From Flavobacterium shii (GTDB taxonomy: Bacteria; Bacteroidota; Bacteroidia; Flavobacteriales; Flavobacteriaceae), in NCBI RefSeq assembly GCF_025847235.1, contig NZ_JAOZEW010000009.1, positions 1 through 64,000 of the forward strand: 64,000 nt of DNA, read 5' to 3'. Below the pieces are notes generated by a model. It was not told the DNA's origin. It saw only the letters and a program-made list of their open reading frames with translations, and did not search any database. A program made the translations under genes and the position numbers. How positions within the stretch are numbered: position 1 is the stretch's first letter; every line of letters starts with the position of its first letter. This document shows positions 53,950 to 62,746 of this stretch, one piece after another.

Positions 53950-54927
53950 ATGAAAAATATATTTATTAGAGACCTACACTCTATAAAAACAGTTGTTATA
54001 ATTACATTGCTTTTAGTTTCTTTTTATAGTAATGCACAACTTAAAGGAGGGCATTTACTAGGTGCTATGGGATTACAATCTGGAACTCAAACGCCCGAAA
54101 ATACGCTTAGTGTTTTTTTACCAGCTTATTTTTACAACACAACCTCTTTAAGAGACAATGATGGTGATGTTGCTGTAGCAAATCCAGATTTAAATATGTT
54201 TCTTACAGGTGTAGGAGTTGGCTGGGTAAGTGATTTAAAAATTTTAGGAGCCAATTACGGAGCATCAGTATTGTTACCATTTGCATCCAATGCAATTCAG
54301 GGAAATTACGTAAATTCAAAAAGCCCTTTTGCATTTTCAGATACTTACTTTGTGCCAATTCAGTTGGGCTGGCATAATAAAAAAGCAGACTTCATCTTTA
54401 GTTACGCCATGTATCTCCCAACTGGTAAATATGAGAACGGAGCTAGTGATAATAGCGGTTTAGGCATGTTTATAAACGAATTATCTGCTGGTACAACTGT
54501 TTATTTTAACGATAAAAAAACGTTGCATTTATCCGCATTAGCTTCCTATGAAATGAATGGAAAGAAAAAAGGCACCGATATTAAAACAGGAGATATTTTA
54601 AGTCTTGAAGGAGGCTTCGGAAAAACTTTCTATGTAATGGGAGGTACTACAGATGCACCCGCTCCAAAATCCATAATAAATGCCGGTTTGATTTATTACA
54701 TGCAATTTAAAACAACTAGTGATGAAATTCCATTACCTATTGGAAACGCCGTTTTTACAGGAAACAAAGATCGGGTTATGGCTTTAGGAGCCGAGGTGAA
54801 TTATTTTCACATTAGCTCAAGTACTTCGGCGGGATTGCGCTGGTTTGGTGAGGTAGAATCTATTAATAGGTTTAAAGGAAATACTTTTTTCCTAACCCTT
54901 GCTCATGTCTTTAGTTTTAAAAAATAG
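53950..54927 (+). CDS. Outer-membrane barrel protein (phenol-degradation MetA-like family)
   Basis: 325 residues with a signal peptide ending YSNAQ. The mature N-terminus (GHLLGAMGLQSGTQTPENTLSV) and successive strands (ILGANYGASVLLPFASNAIQ and later) are of the SphA/phenol MetA deg family, predicted outer-membrane channels. Ends in a canonical strand (TFFLTLAHVFSFKK). It is the second such barrel in the locus; substrate unknown. Confidence 0.82.
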   Translation: MKNIFIRDLHSIKTVVIITLLLVSFYSNAQLKGGHLLGAMGLQSGTQTPENTLSVFLPAYFYNTTSLRDNDGDVAVANPDLNMFLTGVGVGWVSDLKILGANYGASVLLPFASNAIQGNYVNSKSPFAFSDTYFVPIQLGWHNKKADFIFSYAMYLPTGKYENGASDNSGLGMFINELSAGTTVYFNDKKTLHLSALASYEMNGKKKGTDIKTGDILSLEGGFGKTFYVMGGTTDAPAPKSIINAGLIYYMQFKTTSDEIPLPIGNAVFTGNKDRVMALGAEVNYFHISSSTSAGLRWFGEVESINRFKGNTFFLTLAHVFSFKK

Positions 54928-55015
54928 ATTTCAGCTTTCCAAATAATTGCATTTAGAGGTCTTTGATTCAGAATCAAAGAATAATCAGGTATTTAAAAAA
55001 CTAAAATTAATGTAA

Positions 55016-55729
55016 ATGAGAAAGAATATTCCAGTTATAATTTTCGGAGCGTTATTGTTTTTGTCACCTCAAATTGTTTGTTCGCAAGCAATGATTGCAC
55101 TTCTTTTTGGAAAAAAAATCACAAATGATAAACTTTCCATTGGTCTTTATTTTGCAGAACAAGCATCTCATTTAACCAATACCGATGATGATAAAGCGAG
55201 TCTGGGTTTGGCAATTGGTGCTTATGTAGACGTAAAGCTATCTCCAAAATGGAATTTTTGTAATTATATGACTTTTAAAGCTCCAAAAGGAGGTACAGAT
55301 ATTCCGCTAGAGTATCAGGTTGTTCCCGATGCTAATTATGCCGAGGGATCAACAATAAAACGTAAGCTGGTTTATTTTGAGATAGTTCCCTTATTTCGTT
55401 ACAATATAACCCCATCATTTGGTATTGGTGCCGGGCCACAAGTAGGTGTTCGTACCGTGAGCAAGGATTTTTATAAAACAACATTAGATGATGGTTCAAA
55501 AGCATCGGTTGTGTATAAAACCAAAGATTATTTTAGTCTTCTCGATGCTGGAGTATCCGGTGATATCCAATATGTTCTAAGACAAGGAAAAGGAATTCGT
55601 TTTAATCTTCGTTTTACATCTGGCTTAACGAATATTTATAGATCAAGTGTTCCTTTAAAAGCCTTTAATCAATACTGGCATTTAGGTGTTGGTATACCAA
55701 TTGGTGGAGGAGGAGAATCTTCAAAATAA
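55016..55729 (+). CDS. PorT-type outer-membrane beta-barrel protein
   Basis: 237 residues with a signal peptide ending VCSQ. It has beta-strand repeats and FRYNITPSFGIGAGPQVGVR typical of the small outer-membrane barrel families (PorT-like). It ends with a barrel strand (YWHLGVGIPIGGG). Function unknown; the context is an outer-membrane-rich stretch. Confidence 0.75.
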   Translation: MRKNIPVIIFGALLFLSPQIVCSQAMIALLFGKKITNDKLSIGLYFAEQASHLTNTDDDKASLGLAIGAYVDVKLSPKWNFCNYMTFKAPKGGTDIPLEYQVVPDANYAEGSTIKRKLVYFEIVPLFRYNITPSFGIGAGPQVGVRTVSKDFYKTTLDDGSKASVVYKTKDYFSLLDAGVSGDIQYVLRQGKGIRFNLRFTSGLTNIYRSSVPLKAFNQYWHLGVGIPIGGGGESSK

Positions 55730-55823
55730 TAAATTGTTTCCTATAGGCTCATTAGTATTGTTTTATCCAGTAATCCAAGCTTAAAACAAAATTGTTTTAT
55801 CTAAGATTAAAATTCTGTCGCGT

Positions 55824-56822
55824 ATGAAATTAAAAGTATTATTAGTGTTGGTATTTGTAATTATCAATCAGAATATAGGGTTTGCTCAGAAAGTAGATTT
55901 ACGAGAAGCATATGCCGACAGTATTAAAAAATCTACTTGGAACTATAAACTTCCAGCTTGGGGACAACGTATTACTAAACGAGGGGTCGATTTACCTTAT
56001 CCTATAGGAATTATGGTTAATTACTTTTCGGGAACCCAAAAAGTAGTTATAAGCGACCTCGAAGTAGGTATAAATGGCAGCCCATTGGTTCCGTTGAATT
56101 TTGTGAAATTCGGAGAAACCAAAGCAACCCTTAATTCAGTTACATCACGCATCGATGTCTGGGCTTTACCTTTTGTAGATATTTATGCTGTTGTAGGTAA
56201 AACATGGGCAAGCACAAGTGTAAATGTGGTCGAGCCAATGAATTTTAGTAATAAAGTCGATTTTCAAGGAGGAACTTTTGGAATTGGAATGACCTTGGGA
56301 GGAGCATATAAACATGTCTTTGGGACATTAGATTATAATAACACTTGGACAAGGTTTGAGCAAATCGATGGAGCTATTCATTCTCAGATGCTGGCACCTA
56401 GATTTGGATATATTTTTCAATCAAAAAGAAAGCCAAATAGGAATTTCGGTCCATGGATAGGAGCTCAGGGACTTTTTGTAAATAGAATGACCCAAGGTAC
56501 AATTAACCTTTCTGATCTTGGTGTTTCGGGAAACTCAGCAGATTTTAATGTTGAAGATAAGACTTGGTATCAAAATTTGCCAGCCGGAGATAAGGTTATT
56601 GTAAAACAAGTTGCTGATAAAATACGTGACAAATTAGATAATCTCGATCCAACAGATGCAACAATTTCTTATTCTCTTAAAAAGAAAGCACTTTCTGCAT
56701 GGAGTATGTCAATTGGTGGTCAGTTTCAATTGGATCATCATTGGCAATTTCGAGCAGAAGCTGGTTTCCTTGGCGGACGTAAATCGATTTTAAGTTCTGT
56801 AAATTATAGATTTGGATTTTAA
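55824..56822 (+). CDS. Predicted outer-membrane barrel protein of unknown family
   Basis: 332 residues with a signal peptide ending IGFAQ. The mature part is beta-rich (IDVWALPFVDIYAVVGKTWAS, FGIGMTLGGAYKHVFG) and ends in a strand with a terminal Phe (SSVNYRFGF), the signature for BamA recognition. Residues 255-300 are Asp/Lys-rich and predicted helical. Its stop is 1 bp before the next start, so it is tightly coupled to the BamA/TamA-like gene. Confidence 0.78.
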   Translation: MKLKVLLVLVFVIINQNIGFAQKVDLREAYADSIKKSTWNYKLPAWGQRITKRGVDLPYPIGIMVNYFSGTQKVVISDLEVGINGSPLVPLNFVKFGETKATLNSVTSRIDVWALPFVDIYAVVGKTWASTSVNVVEPMNFSNKVDFQGGTFGIGMTLGGAYKHVFGTLDYNNTWTRFEQIDGAIHSQMLAPRFGYIFQSKRKPNRNFGPWIGAQGLFVNRMTQGTINLSDLGVSGNSADFNVEDKTWYQNLPAGDKVIVKQVADKIRDKLDNLDPTDATISYSLKKKALSAWSMSIGGQFQLDHHWQFRAEAGFLGGRKSILSSVNYRFGF

Positions 56823-56823
56823 T

Positions 56824-57978
56824 ATGAAAGCGAAAAAATACTTCCGACAAATTTTGTTGTTTATCATGGTTTTCATTGCAATTCCAATGACTGGTCAGGA
56901 ACATAAGCATATAATGATGAAAGATTCCCTTGATGGAGCTTTTGATCTGAGTGATTATTTAATTTATGCACATGGTTTTATTGTTGTTCCCACGCTTATT
57001 ACAGAGCCAGCCTTAGGAGGAATTGGCGGGGCAGTATTGCCTATTTTTCTTAAAAAACACGATCCGGTTATAGATAAAAATGGAAAGAAAAGATTTGTAG
57101 ATCCTGATATAACAGGAGCAATGGGGATGTATACAGGTAATAAAACTTGGGTTGTAGGCGCATTTCGTGCAGGAAGTTTTATAAAATCAAGGATAATGTA
57201 TCGTGTAGGAGGGGGATATGGAAATGTAAATATGTCTTTTTATGAAAATTTACCCAATGGTAAAGACAAAGAAATTGACCTTAATTTTAAATCATTTGCC
57301 TTCTATGCTAGAGTTATGAAGCAGTTTCGAAACGGAAAATGGAGCGCAGGCCCACAGTATTTTTTGTTAGATTCTAAAATTAATTTTCCGGATTTAAATA
57401 ATCTTCCATCGTTTGCTAAGTTAAGTGATGTTAAAAGTGTAGTAAGCCAATTAGGCGGAGCCATTCAGTTTGATGGGCGCGATAATATTTTTACGCCAGA
57501 CAAAGGAATGCGGCTTCAGTTTGACTTTTTCTGGTCAGATAATGCAATTGGGAGTGATTATGATGCCTGGAGGTTAAATTTATCTGCAATAGGATATTAT
57601 CCTATTACTAAAAAATTAATTGGCGGACTTAGATTGGAAGGGGAGCAGGCACTTGGCAATGCTCCTTTTTACCTTAGACCGGGAATTAATTTAAGAGGAG
57701 TTCCTTCGGCCAGATACCAAGGTAAAGCCAGTGTGGTTACAGAGGGAGAATTAAGATGGGATTTGTACAGAAGGTGGAGTCTTATGGGGTATGGCGGTCT
57801 TGCAAGTGCTTTTAACGATTGGGATAAAGCCTTTGCTAAACCAATTGTTTATAGTTATGGAACAGGCTTTAGGTATTTAATCGCCAGGAAATTTAAACTC
57901 CGGATGGGGGTTGATGTTGCAAGAGGTCCGGAAGACTGGGCATATTATGTGGTTTTTGGTAGTAATTGGCTTCGTTAG
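56824..57978 (+). CDS. BamA/TamA-like outer-membrane protein without POTRA domains
   Basis: 384 residues from the ATG at 56824. Signal peptide ends PMTGQ. The C-terminal barrel contains DGRDNIFTPDKGMRLQFDFFWSD, RPGINLRGVPSARYQGKASVVTEGELRWDL and an end VVFGSNWLR, characteristic of the Omp85/BamA C-terminal domain. The N-terminal part before the barrel is only about 200 residues and no POTRA repeats are seen. Such short Omp85 relatives may secrete or insert a partner, possibly encoded just upstream. Last gene of the locus; a terminator follows. Confidence 0.85.
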   Translation: MKAKKYFRQILLFIMVFIAIPMTGQEHKHIMMKDSLDGAFDLSDYLIYAHGFIVVPTLITEPALGGIGGAVLPIFLKKHDPVIDKNGKKRFVDPDITGAMGMYTGNKTWVVGAFRAGSFIKSRIMYRVGGGYGNVNMSFYENLPNGKDKEIDLNFKSFAFYARVMKQFRNGKWSAGPQYFLLDSKINFPDLNNLPSFAKLSDVKSVVSQLGGAIQFDGRDNIFTPDKGMRLQFDFFWSDNAIGSDYDAWRLNLSAIGYYPITKKLIGGLRLEGEQALGNAPFYLRPGINLRGVPSARYQGKASVVTEGELRWDLYRRWSLMGYGGLASAFNDWDKAFAKPIVYSYGTGFRYLIARKFKLRMGVDVARGPEDWAYYVVFGSNWLR

Positions 57979-58029
57979 TTTGTTTAGATATTCATTTGGT
58001 TAGTTAGTTTTTGATTCAATAATTGTTGG

Positions 58030-58058
58030 AAAACCTGATAGAATTACTATCAGGTTTT
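58030..58058 (+). terminator. Terminator of the sulfatase/envelope locus
   Basis: AAAACCTGATAG / CTATCAGGTTTT stem, 5-nt loop, then T-rich. Confidence 0.85.
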
Positions 58059-58181
58059 TATTTTAAAGAGATCTATTGGCATGGTGACAACTGTAAGATG
58101 CACAAATAATGTAAATAAATCTAAGAATGATGTAAAGTGAAAAAATGAGAAAAGACGGACTTTTGTAATTCATAATTTACT

Positions 58182-58556
58182 ATGAAATTAGAATATAGAC
58201 ATATACGACAATATAACTTTTATGAAGATCATAACGAAAAAGGATTAAAAGTGCTTCTTGGGAGCAAATCTTATATGTCGGTTACGCGTAGTAATGTGGA
58301 GTATATTATCCAGTGTCAGTTAAAGCCCATTTTACATTCTATGAAAGATCTTACGAATGAATTTATAAGTTCGCTTGATGTTAATTATGAAATTGAAACA
58401 GAACTTAAATTATTTAGAGAAATAGAAAACCTGGGAGAGTTAAGTTATGATAGTACTATGATTTTGCTTGATCATTTATTCGATATAGATGGATTAATAC
58501 CATTAGGATTAGCGATTGATTATAATGTGGTTGCAAATGTAGATAGAGAATCCTAA
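58182..58556 (+). CDS. Small protein of unknown function
   Basis: 124 residues, acidic, no signal peptide, predicted mostly helical in the middle (EYIIQCQLKPILHSMKDLTNEFISS). I do not recognise a family. It stands alone between the locus terminator and the C1 peptidase gene. Start and length look genuine, with good codon use. Confidence 0.6.
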   Translation: MKLEYRHIRQYNFYEDHNEKGLKVLLGSKSYMSVTRSNVEYIIQCQLKPILHSMKDLTNEFISSLDVNYEIETELKLFREIENLGELSYDSTMILLDHLFDIDGLIPLGLAIDYNVVANVDRES

Positions 58557-58736
58557 TCCGTGTATTAAGATTATACTTAATTATTAGGTATTTATCTTTT
58601 GTAGGTTTTTATAGATTAACAAAAATATTATAAAAAGATTAACGGTTAGATTCCGAACATTCTATTTTATATTTAATTGTTTTGTAACAAAAATAGATTA
58701 GTTACTACTAATTTATCAAATCATTAAATAATAATT

Positions 58737-59933
58737 ATGTATAAATTTTCAATGAAATCGGTATTCGTAGCTTCAGTTTTTTTGCTAGGTGCGAGTAGTA
58801 GTTTTGCGCAAGACATTTTGGTTAATTCATTAAAAGTAAATGCAAGCGATAAAAGTAAAGAGAGTTTTAAATTTACGGAGCAAATTAACTTAGGAACGAC
58901 ATCGGTTAAATCACAAGGTTCATCGGGAACATGCTGGAGTTATGCAACGAACTCTTTTCTGGAATCAGAAATGATCAGAATGGGAAAACAACCAGTAGAA
59001 TTATCTCAAATTTTTTCGGCAAGAAATGTATATGTTGAGAAAGGAAAAAATTATGTACGTATGCATGGTGCTGTAACATTGGGAGATGGAGGTTCATTGC
59101 ATGATGTAATCAATATGTATAGAAAATACGGATCTGTTCCAAGAGAAGTATATACGGGATTAAACTACGGGACAGATAAAAATAAACTTGCCGAAATGGC
59201 GGCTATTAATGAAGGAGTTTTGGCGGCAGTAGTAAAAAACCCAAATGGACAACTTACACCAAGTTGGGAAAAAGCATATACAGCAGTTATCGATTCTTAC
59301 TTAGGGAAAGTGCCGGAAAACTTTACTTATAAAGGTAAAAACTATACACCACAATCATTTGCTAAAGAAATTGTTGGGATTAATCCAGATGATTATGTAG
59401 AGATGTCTTCATTTACGACTGCACCATATTATCAAAAAACATTATTAGCAGTTCCTGATAACTGGTCATTTGATCAGGTATATAATGTAAAAGTTAATGA
59501 TATGACCGATGTTATCGATAATGCATTAAAGAAAGGGTATACAGTTGCTTGGGCTACAGATGTTAGTGAGAAAAGCTTTAGCTGGAAAAATGGAGTAGCA
59601 TACGTACCTAATAAAAAATTCGATGACATGACTGCCGATGAAAAAGCAGACATGTTCAATGGACCAAAACCAGAACCGGAAATTACTGCCGAAATGCGTC
59701 AGGAAGCTTTTGATAACTATCAAACTACAGATGATCACGGAATGCATATTATTGGTTTGGCCAAAGATCAAACGGGTAAAGAATATTATATCGTAAAAAA
59801 TTCATGGGGAGAAACAAATGATTACAAAGGCTTCTTATTTGTGACCAAAAACTTTGTGAAGTATAAAACAACTGCTCTTATGGTAAACAAGGGCGGAATA
59901 CCTGCTGAAATTGCTAAAAAATTAGGGGTTTAA
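58737..59933 (+). CDS. Secreted C1 peptidase (aminopeptidase C / bleomycin-hydrolase-like)
   Basis: 398 residues (383 if the ATG at 58752 is used); signal peptide ends SSFAQ. Catalytic Cys in QGSSGTCWSYA (about residue 66), His in DHGMHIIG and Asn in KNSWGETND give a complete papain-type triad in the bleomycin hydrolase order. The cytoplasmic homologues are about 440-450 residues; here the enzyme is exported and somewhat shorter. Likely degrades peptides in the periplasm or at the surface. A terminator follows. Confidence 0.93.
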   Translation: MYKFSMKSVFVASVFLLGASSSFAQDILVNSLKVNASDKSKESFKFTEQINLGTTSVKSQGSSGTCWSYATNSFLESEMIRMGKQPVELSQIFSARNVYVEKGKNYVRMHGAVTLGDGGSLHDVINMYRKYGSVPREVYTGLNYGTDKNKLAEMAAINEGVLAAVVKNPNGQLTPSWEKAYTAVIDSYLGKVPENFTYKGKNYTPQSFAKEIVGINPDDYVEMSSFTTAPYYQKTLLAVPDNWSFDQVYNVKVNDMTDVIDNALKKGYTVAWATDVSEKSFSWKNGVAYVPNKKFDDMTADEKADMFNGPKPEPEITAEMRQEAFDNYQTTDDHGMHIIGLAKDQTGKEYYIVKNSWGETNDYKGFLFVTKNFVKYKTTALMVNKGGIPAEIAKKLGV

Positions 59934-59960
59934 GTTTATTACAACATTTAGATTATAAAG

Positions 59961-59993
59961 AAAGCGCTACAAGTAATTGTGGCGCTTTTTTTT
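59961..59993 (+). terminator. Terminator of the C1 peptidase gene
   Basis: AAAGCGCTACA / TGTGGCGCTTT stem with one mismatch and a T8 run. Confidence 0.88.
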
Positions 59994-60168
59994 ATAGAAT
60001 CTTTTGTGACCTATAATTACGATTCTTAAGTAATCCTGTTTTTTAAATCAGGTATAAGTACTTGTATTCATTGTGTTTAGTATGTTTAATTTCGTGTTTC
60101 TTATACGAATAAAGGCGTCCCCCGAAAAGCCTGAATAGAGTAGGGTAACCAAATAAACATTTAATCCC

Positions 60169-60840
60169 ATGTCAACACCACAAGTTATTACCGTACCAAT
60201 AACAGATCAACAACATCTGTTATTTTTATTTATCCCTTTAAAAAAAGGAATGTTGGCCCAAGCAATGATTGCGGCCGAAAAAGTTAAGGAAGCAGCCAAG
60301 TCTGTAGCGCCTCCAGTTGGAGATCCTCGTAAAACGACAGGAGTACATTATTTTACAATTTATGCACAAGCAGATGGTCAACCGACACCAGGAATACCTG
60401 TTCCGGGATTCCAGTCCTATCCTGGGAAAGATGTATTGGTAGTTATGTCTATCTATGACGGACAGTTTGATGCTTACATCAGTGCATTTTTCGAAATTGA
60501 TGAAGTTGTGAAAGGCTTAAATGGCTTATTGCTTTTAATGGATGAAACAGGAATTCCGGGTGTAGATCCTACAGGATTAACATCTGCATATCATATAGCT
60601 AAACAAGGAGTGAAGAAAAATGCACTGGCATTTTATTGCTTATTGATGCGTTATAATTTTGGAGATCCAATTTTATCTGCTGGAGATAAAGGTGGTAAAT
60701 ATGTCTTTGGTACAAATTTTCCAGGTTTAACGGTAGCTAAGATTATTGATAATTATCCAAAGGCTGGAGAAACATGGCCTCCAACTGCTGGTCAGGTTAG
60801 TTATGATTTTCCAAAATCTCAGAAACCAAATTGCAAATAG
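60169..60840 (+). CDS. Unknown protein partnered with DyP-type peroxidase
   Basis: 223 residues, no signal peptide. Segments such as GVHYFTIYAQADG and LVVMSIYDGQFDAYISAFF resemble ferredoxin-like alpha+beta strands in the DyP/chlorite dismutase group, but I cannot assign a family. It lies 39 bp upstream of the DyP gene and is surely in one operon with it. It could be a partner subunit or a second peroxidase-like fold without heme ligands. Confidence 0.7.
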   Translation: MSTPQVITVPITDQQHLLFLFIPLKKGMLAQAMIAAEKVKEAAKSVAPPVGDPRKTTGVHYFTIYAQADGQPTPGIPVPGFQSYPGKDVLVVMSIYDGQFDAYISAFFEIDEVVKGLNGLLLLMDETGIPGVDPTGLTSAYHIAKQGVKKNALAFYCLLMRYNFGDPILSAGDKGGKYVFGTNFPGLTVAKIIDNYPKAGETWPPTAGQVSYDFPKSQKPNCK

Positions 60841-60879
60841 TCCTGAGTTTACTCCTAAAATAAACTAATTAAGATAGCT

Positions 60880-62412
60880 ATGAGCAACACCAATCTGGTT
60901 GATGCGAGTGATGTGCAAGGATTAATATTGCGGGGTTATAATTTTCCCAATATTAGGTATATCATTTTGAAAATAAAAGACGTAGTTGGCGCACAGAAAT
61001 TATGTGAAGACCTTGCTTCGGGAAGTGGTTCAGGGTTACAAGTTACCAATGCACAGTTATGGGAAGGCATGGTAAAGCCAGATTATTGTCTTAATATTGG
61101 TTTTACTTATTCGGGTTTGGAAAAGCTTATTGGTACAGATAATTGTGATACAGTAACTTCTTCTTCAAGTGCAGAAGTATTTGGTTCTTTTAAAGATGGA
61201 GCTGTTAATGATGCAGGGGCAATTGGCGATACCGGTGATAGTGCTCCAGTTAACTGGTGGAAAAACGGAGGATGGTTGTCAGAAACTGATCCTGAGAGCG
61301 ATGGAACAGATCTTCATATTCAGATAACTCTTTTTACTTTAACGCCCGAAAACCGAGAAAAATATTATCAGAAATTATTGGATATGATATCTCATACAGC
61401 ATCGGGACCATCAGTGGTTCCGGTATATTATCAGGATTCCGATCCTATCACGGTTGATGGTAATTCCGATTATGTACATTTTGGGTATAGAGATAGTTTG
61501 TCCCAACCACGTATTGATGGTAATTTTTGGAATGAACGTAAGGTTAAAATGTTAATAGGTGTAAGTAGTGTTGATGATAGACCATTAGTGCCTGCAGATC
61601 GCTTTGTAATAAGTCAGGATGCATCCGATTACTATGCGCATACATTATTAACAAACGGAACATTTGCTGCATTCAGGCTATTGTATCAGGATGAAGCCAA
61701 ATTTAATGAATTCATCCATTCAGGTGATGATGCTCCTGAGCTTGTGGCTGCAAAAATGTGCGGACGCTGGCGTGACGGAACACCACTTGTTGTGTCTCCG
61801 GATAAAGAAGATAAAGGACTAGGTGAGCCAAGTGCTAAAAATTTCAATTTTACTAATTTTGATTATTTAGCTCCAAGTCCAAATCAGTATGGTAATCAGG
61901 ATAGTGATGAACTTGGTTTAAAATGTCCTTATGCATCACACATCCGAAGAGCAAATCCTCGTGATGATATAAATGTAACGGGTAATAATGATAATGCACA
62001 AACGCATAGAATTTTAAGGCGCGCCTCGCCTTATGGACCCGTATATGATCCAAATGAGAAAGGAGAGGTGCAAAGAGGTTTGGTTGGATTGTTTATTGGT
62101 GCTGTTCTTGATTTTCAATTTCGGTTCGTTACCAGAATCTGGTTTGAATTAGGAGGTTTCCGAAATCCGGATGCATCGCCAAATCAGAGTGGTGTAGATC
62201 CGCTTTTTGGTCCACAAGTTTTAGATACTATTCCGGGTGATGCAGTTTTTGCATATAATGGTGGTAATACCTACAAGGAAGTTCCAAATAACCCTGATGA
62301 ACCGAAACTAACGCGTTTTATACGTACTGATGGGAGTTTGTACTTGTTCTTACCTGGAATTGCAGGATTGAAACGTCTTGCAGAAGGAACAGAGCCGCTT
62401 CCTGCAAATTAA
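60880..62412 (+). CDS. DyP-type heme peroxidase
   Basis: 510 residues. The family heme pocket is present: FGYRDSLSQP gives the GxxDG region with Asp about 205, and CPYASHIRRANPRD gives the proximal His about 354 and nearby Arg. The last position of GxxDG is Ser rather than Gly. At over 500 residues it fits the larger class of DyP enzymes. No signal peptide or Tat motif is visible. It oxidises dyes and phenolics with H2O2. The partner gene precedes it by 39 bp. Confidence 0.9.
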   Translation: MSNTNLVDASDVQGLILRGYNFPNIRYIILKIKDVVGAQKLCEDLASGSGSGLQVTNAQLWEGMVKPDYCLNIGFTYSGLEKLIGTDNCDTVTSSSSAEVFGSFKDGAVNDAGAIGDTGDSAPVNWWKNGGWLSETDPESDGTDLHIQITLFTLTPENREKYYQKLLDMISHTASGPSVVPVYYQDSDPITVDGNSDYVHFGYRDSLSQPRIDGNFWNERKVKMLIGVSSVDDRPLVPADRFVISQDASDYYAHTLLTNGTFAAFRLLYQDEAKFNEFIHSGDDAPELVAAKMCGRWRDGTPLVVSPDKEDKGLGEPSAKNFNFTNFDYLAPSPNQYGNQDSDELGLKCPYASHIRRANPRDDINVTGNNDNAQTHRILRRASPYGPVYDPNEKGEVQRGLVGLFIGAVLDFQFRFVTRIWFELGGFRNPDASPNQSGVDPLFGPQVLDTIPGDAVFAYNGGNTYKEVPNNPDEPKLTRFIRTDGSLYLFLPGIAGLKRLAEGTEPLPAN

Positions 62413-62440
62413 AGAGAATTTTAAGGATTCTCTTAAAACG

Positions 62441-62474
62441 AAAAAAGACTATCATTTGAATGATAGTCTTTTTT
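62441..62474. terminator. Bidirectional terminator between DyP and the tRNA genes
   Basis: AAAAAAGACTATCATT / a complementary arm ending GATAGTCTTTTTT, short loop. It serves both the plus-strand DyP operon and the minus-strand tRNA transcript. Confidence 0.9.
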
Positions 62475-62477
62475 AAG

Positions 62478-62551
62478 CTCCCTCTCTTGGGCTCGAACCA
62501 AGGACCCTCTGATTAACAGTCAGATGCTCTAACCAACTGAGCTAAGAAGGA
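62478..62551 (-). tRNA. tRNA-Asn (GTT), copy downstream
   Basis: 74 nt on the minus strand. Acceptor 5' TCCTTCT pairs with 3' AGAGGGA, D-arm AGCTCAGTTGGTTAGAGC, anticodon loop CTGTTAA with anticodon GTT, T-loop TTCGAGC. CCA is not encoded. Confidence 0.96.
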
Positions 62552-62589
62552 ATCACCTTAAAGGTAAATATGTTTGCTAAAAAAAGTTG

Positions 62590-62663
62590 CTCCCCCTCTT
62601 GGGCTCGAACCAAGGACCCTCTGATTAACAGTCAGATGCTCTAACCAACTGAGCTAAGGAGGA
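62590..62663 (-). tRNA. tRNA-Asn (GTT), copy upstream
   Basis: 74 nt, identical to the other copy except in the acceptor stem (TCCTCCT / AGGGGGA). The two lie 112 bp apart in tandem and share the terminator at 62441. Confidence 0.96.
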
Positions 62664-62746
62664 AGTTGTTGCTCTTTTTAGCGAGTGCAAATATAGAAGG
62701 TTTTTTGCTTTCAAAAAAACTTTTTTGCACTTTTTATTAATAATTT

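Noticed and set aside
54961..54979. Hairpin CTTTGATTC-A-GAATCAAAG as a terminator
   Set aside because: The 1-nt loop cannot form a stable stem as written and no T-run follows; left as a short palindrome of unknown meaning.
41019..57978. Interpretation of the sulfatase region as a polysaccharide utilisation locus
   Set aside because: No SusC/SusD-like pair, no glycoside hydrolase or polysaccharide lyase, and no hybrid two-component system are present.
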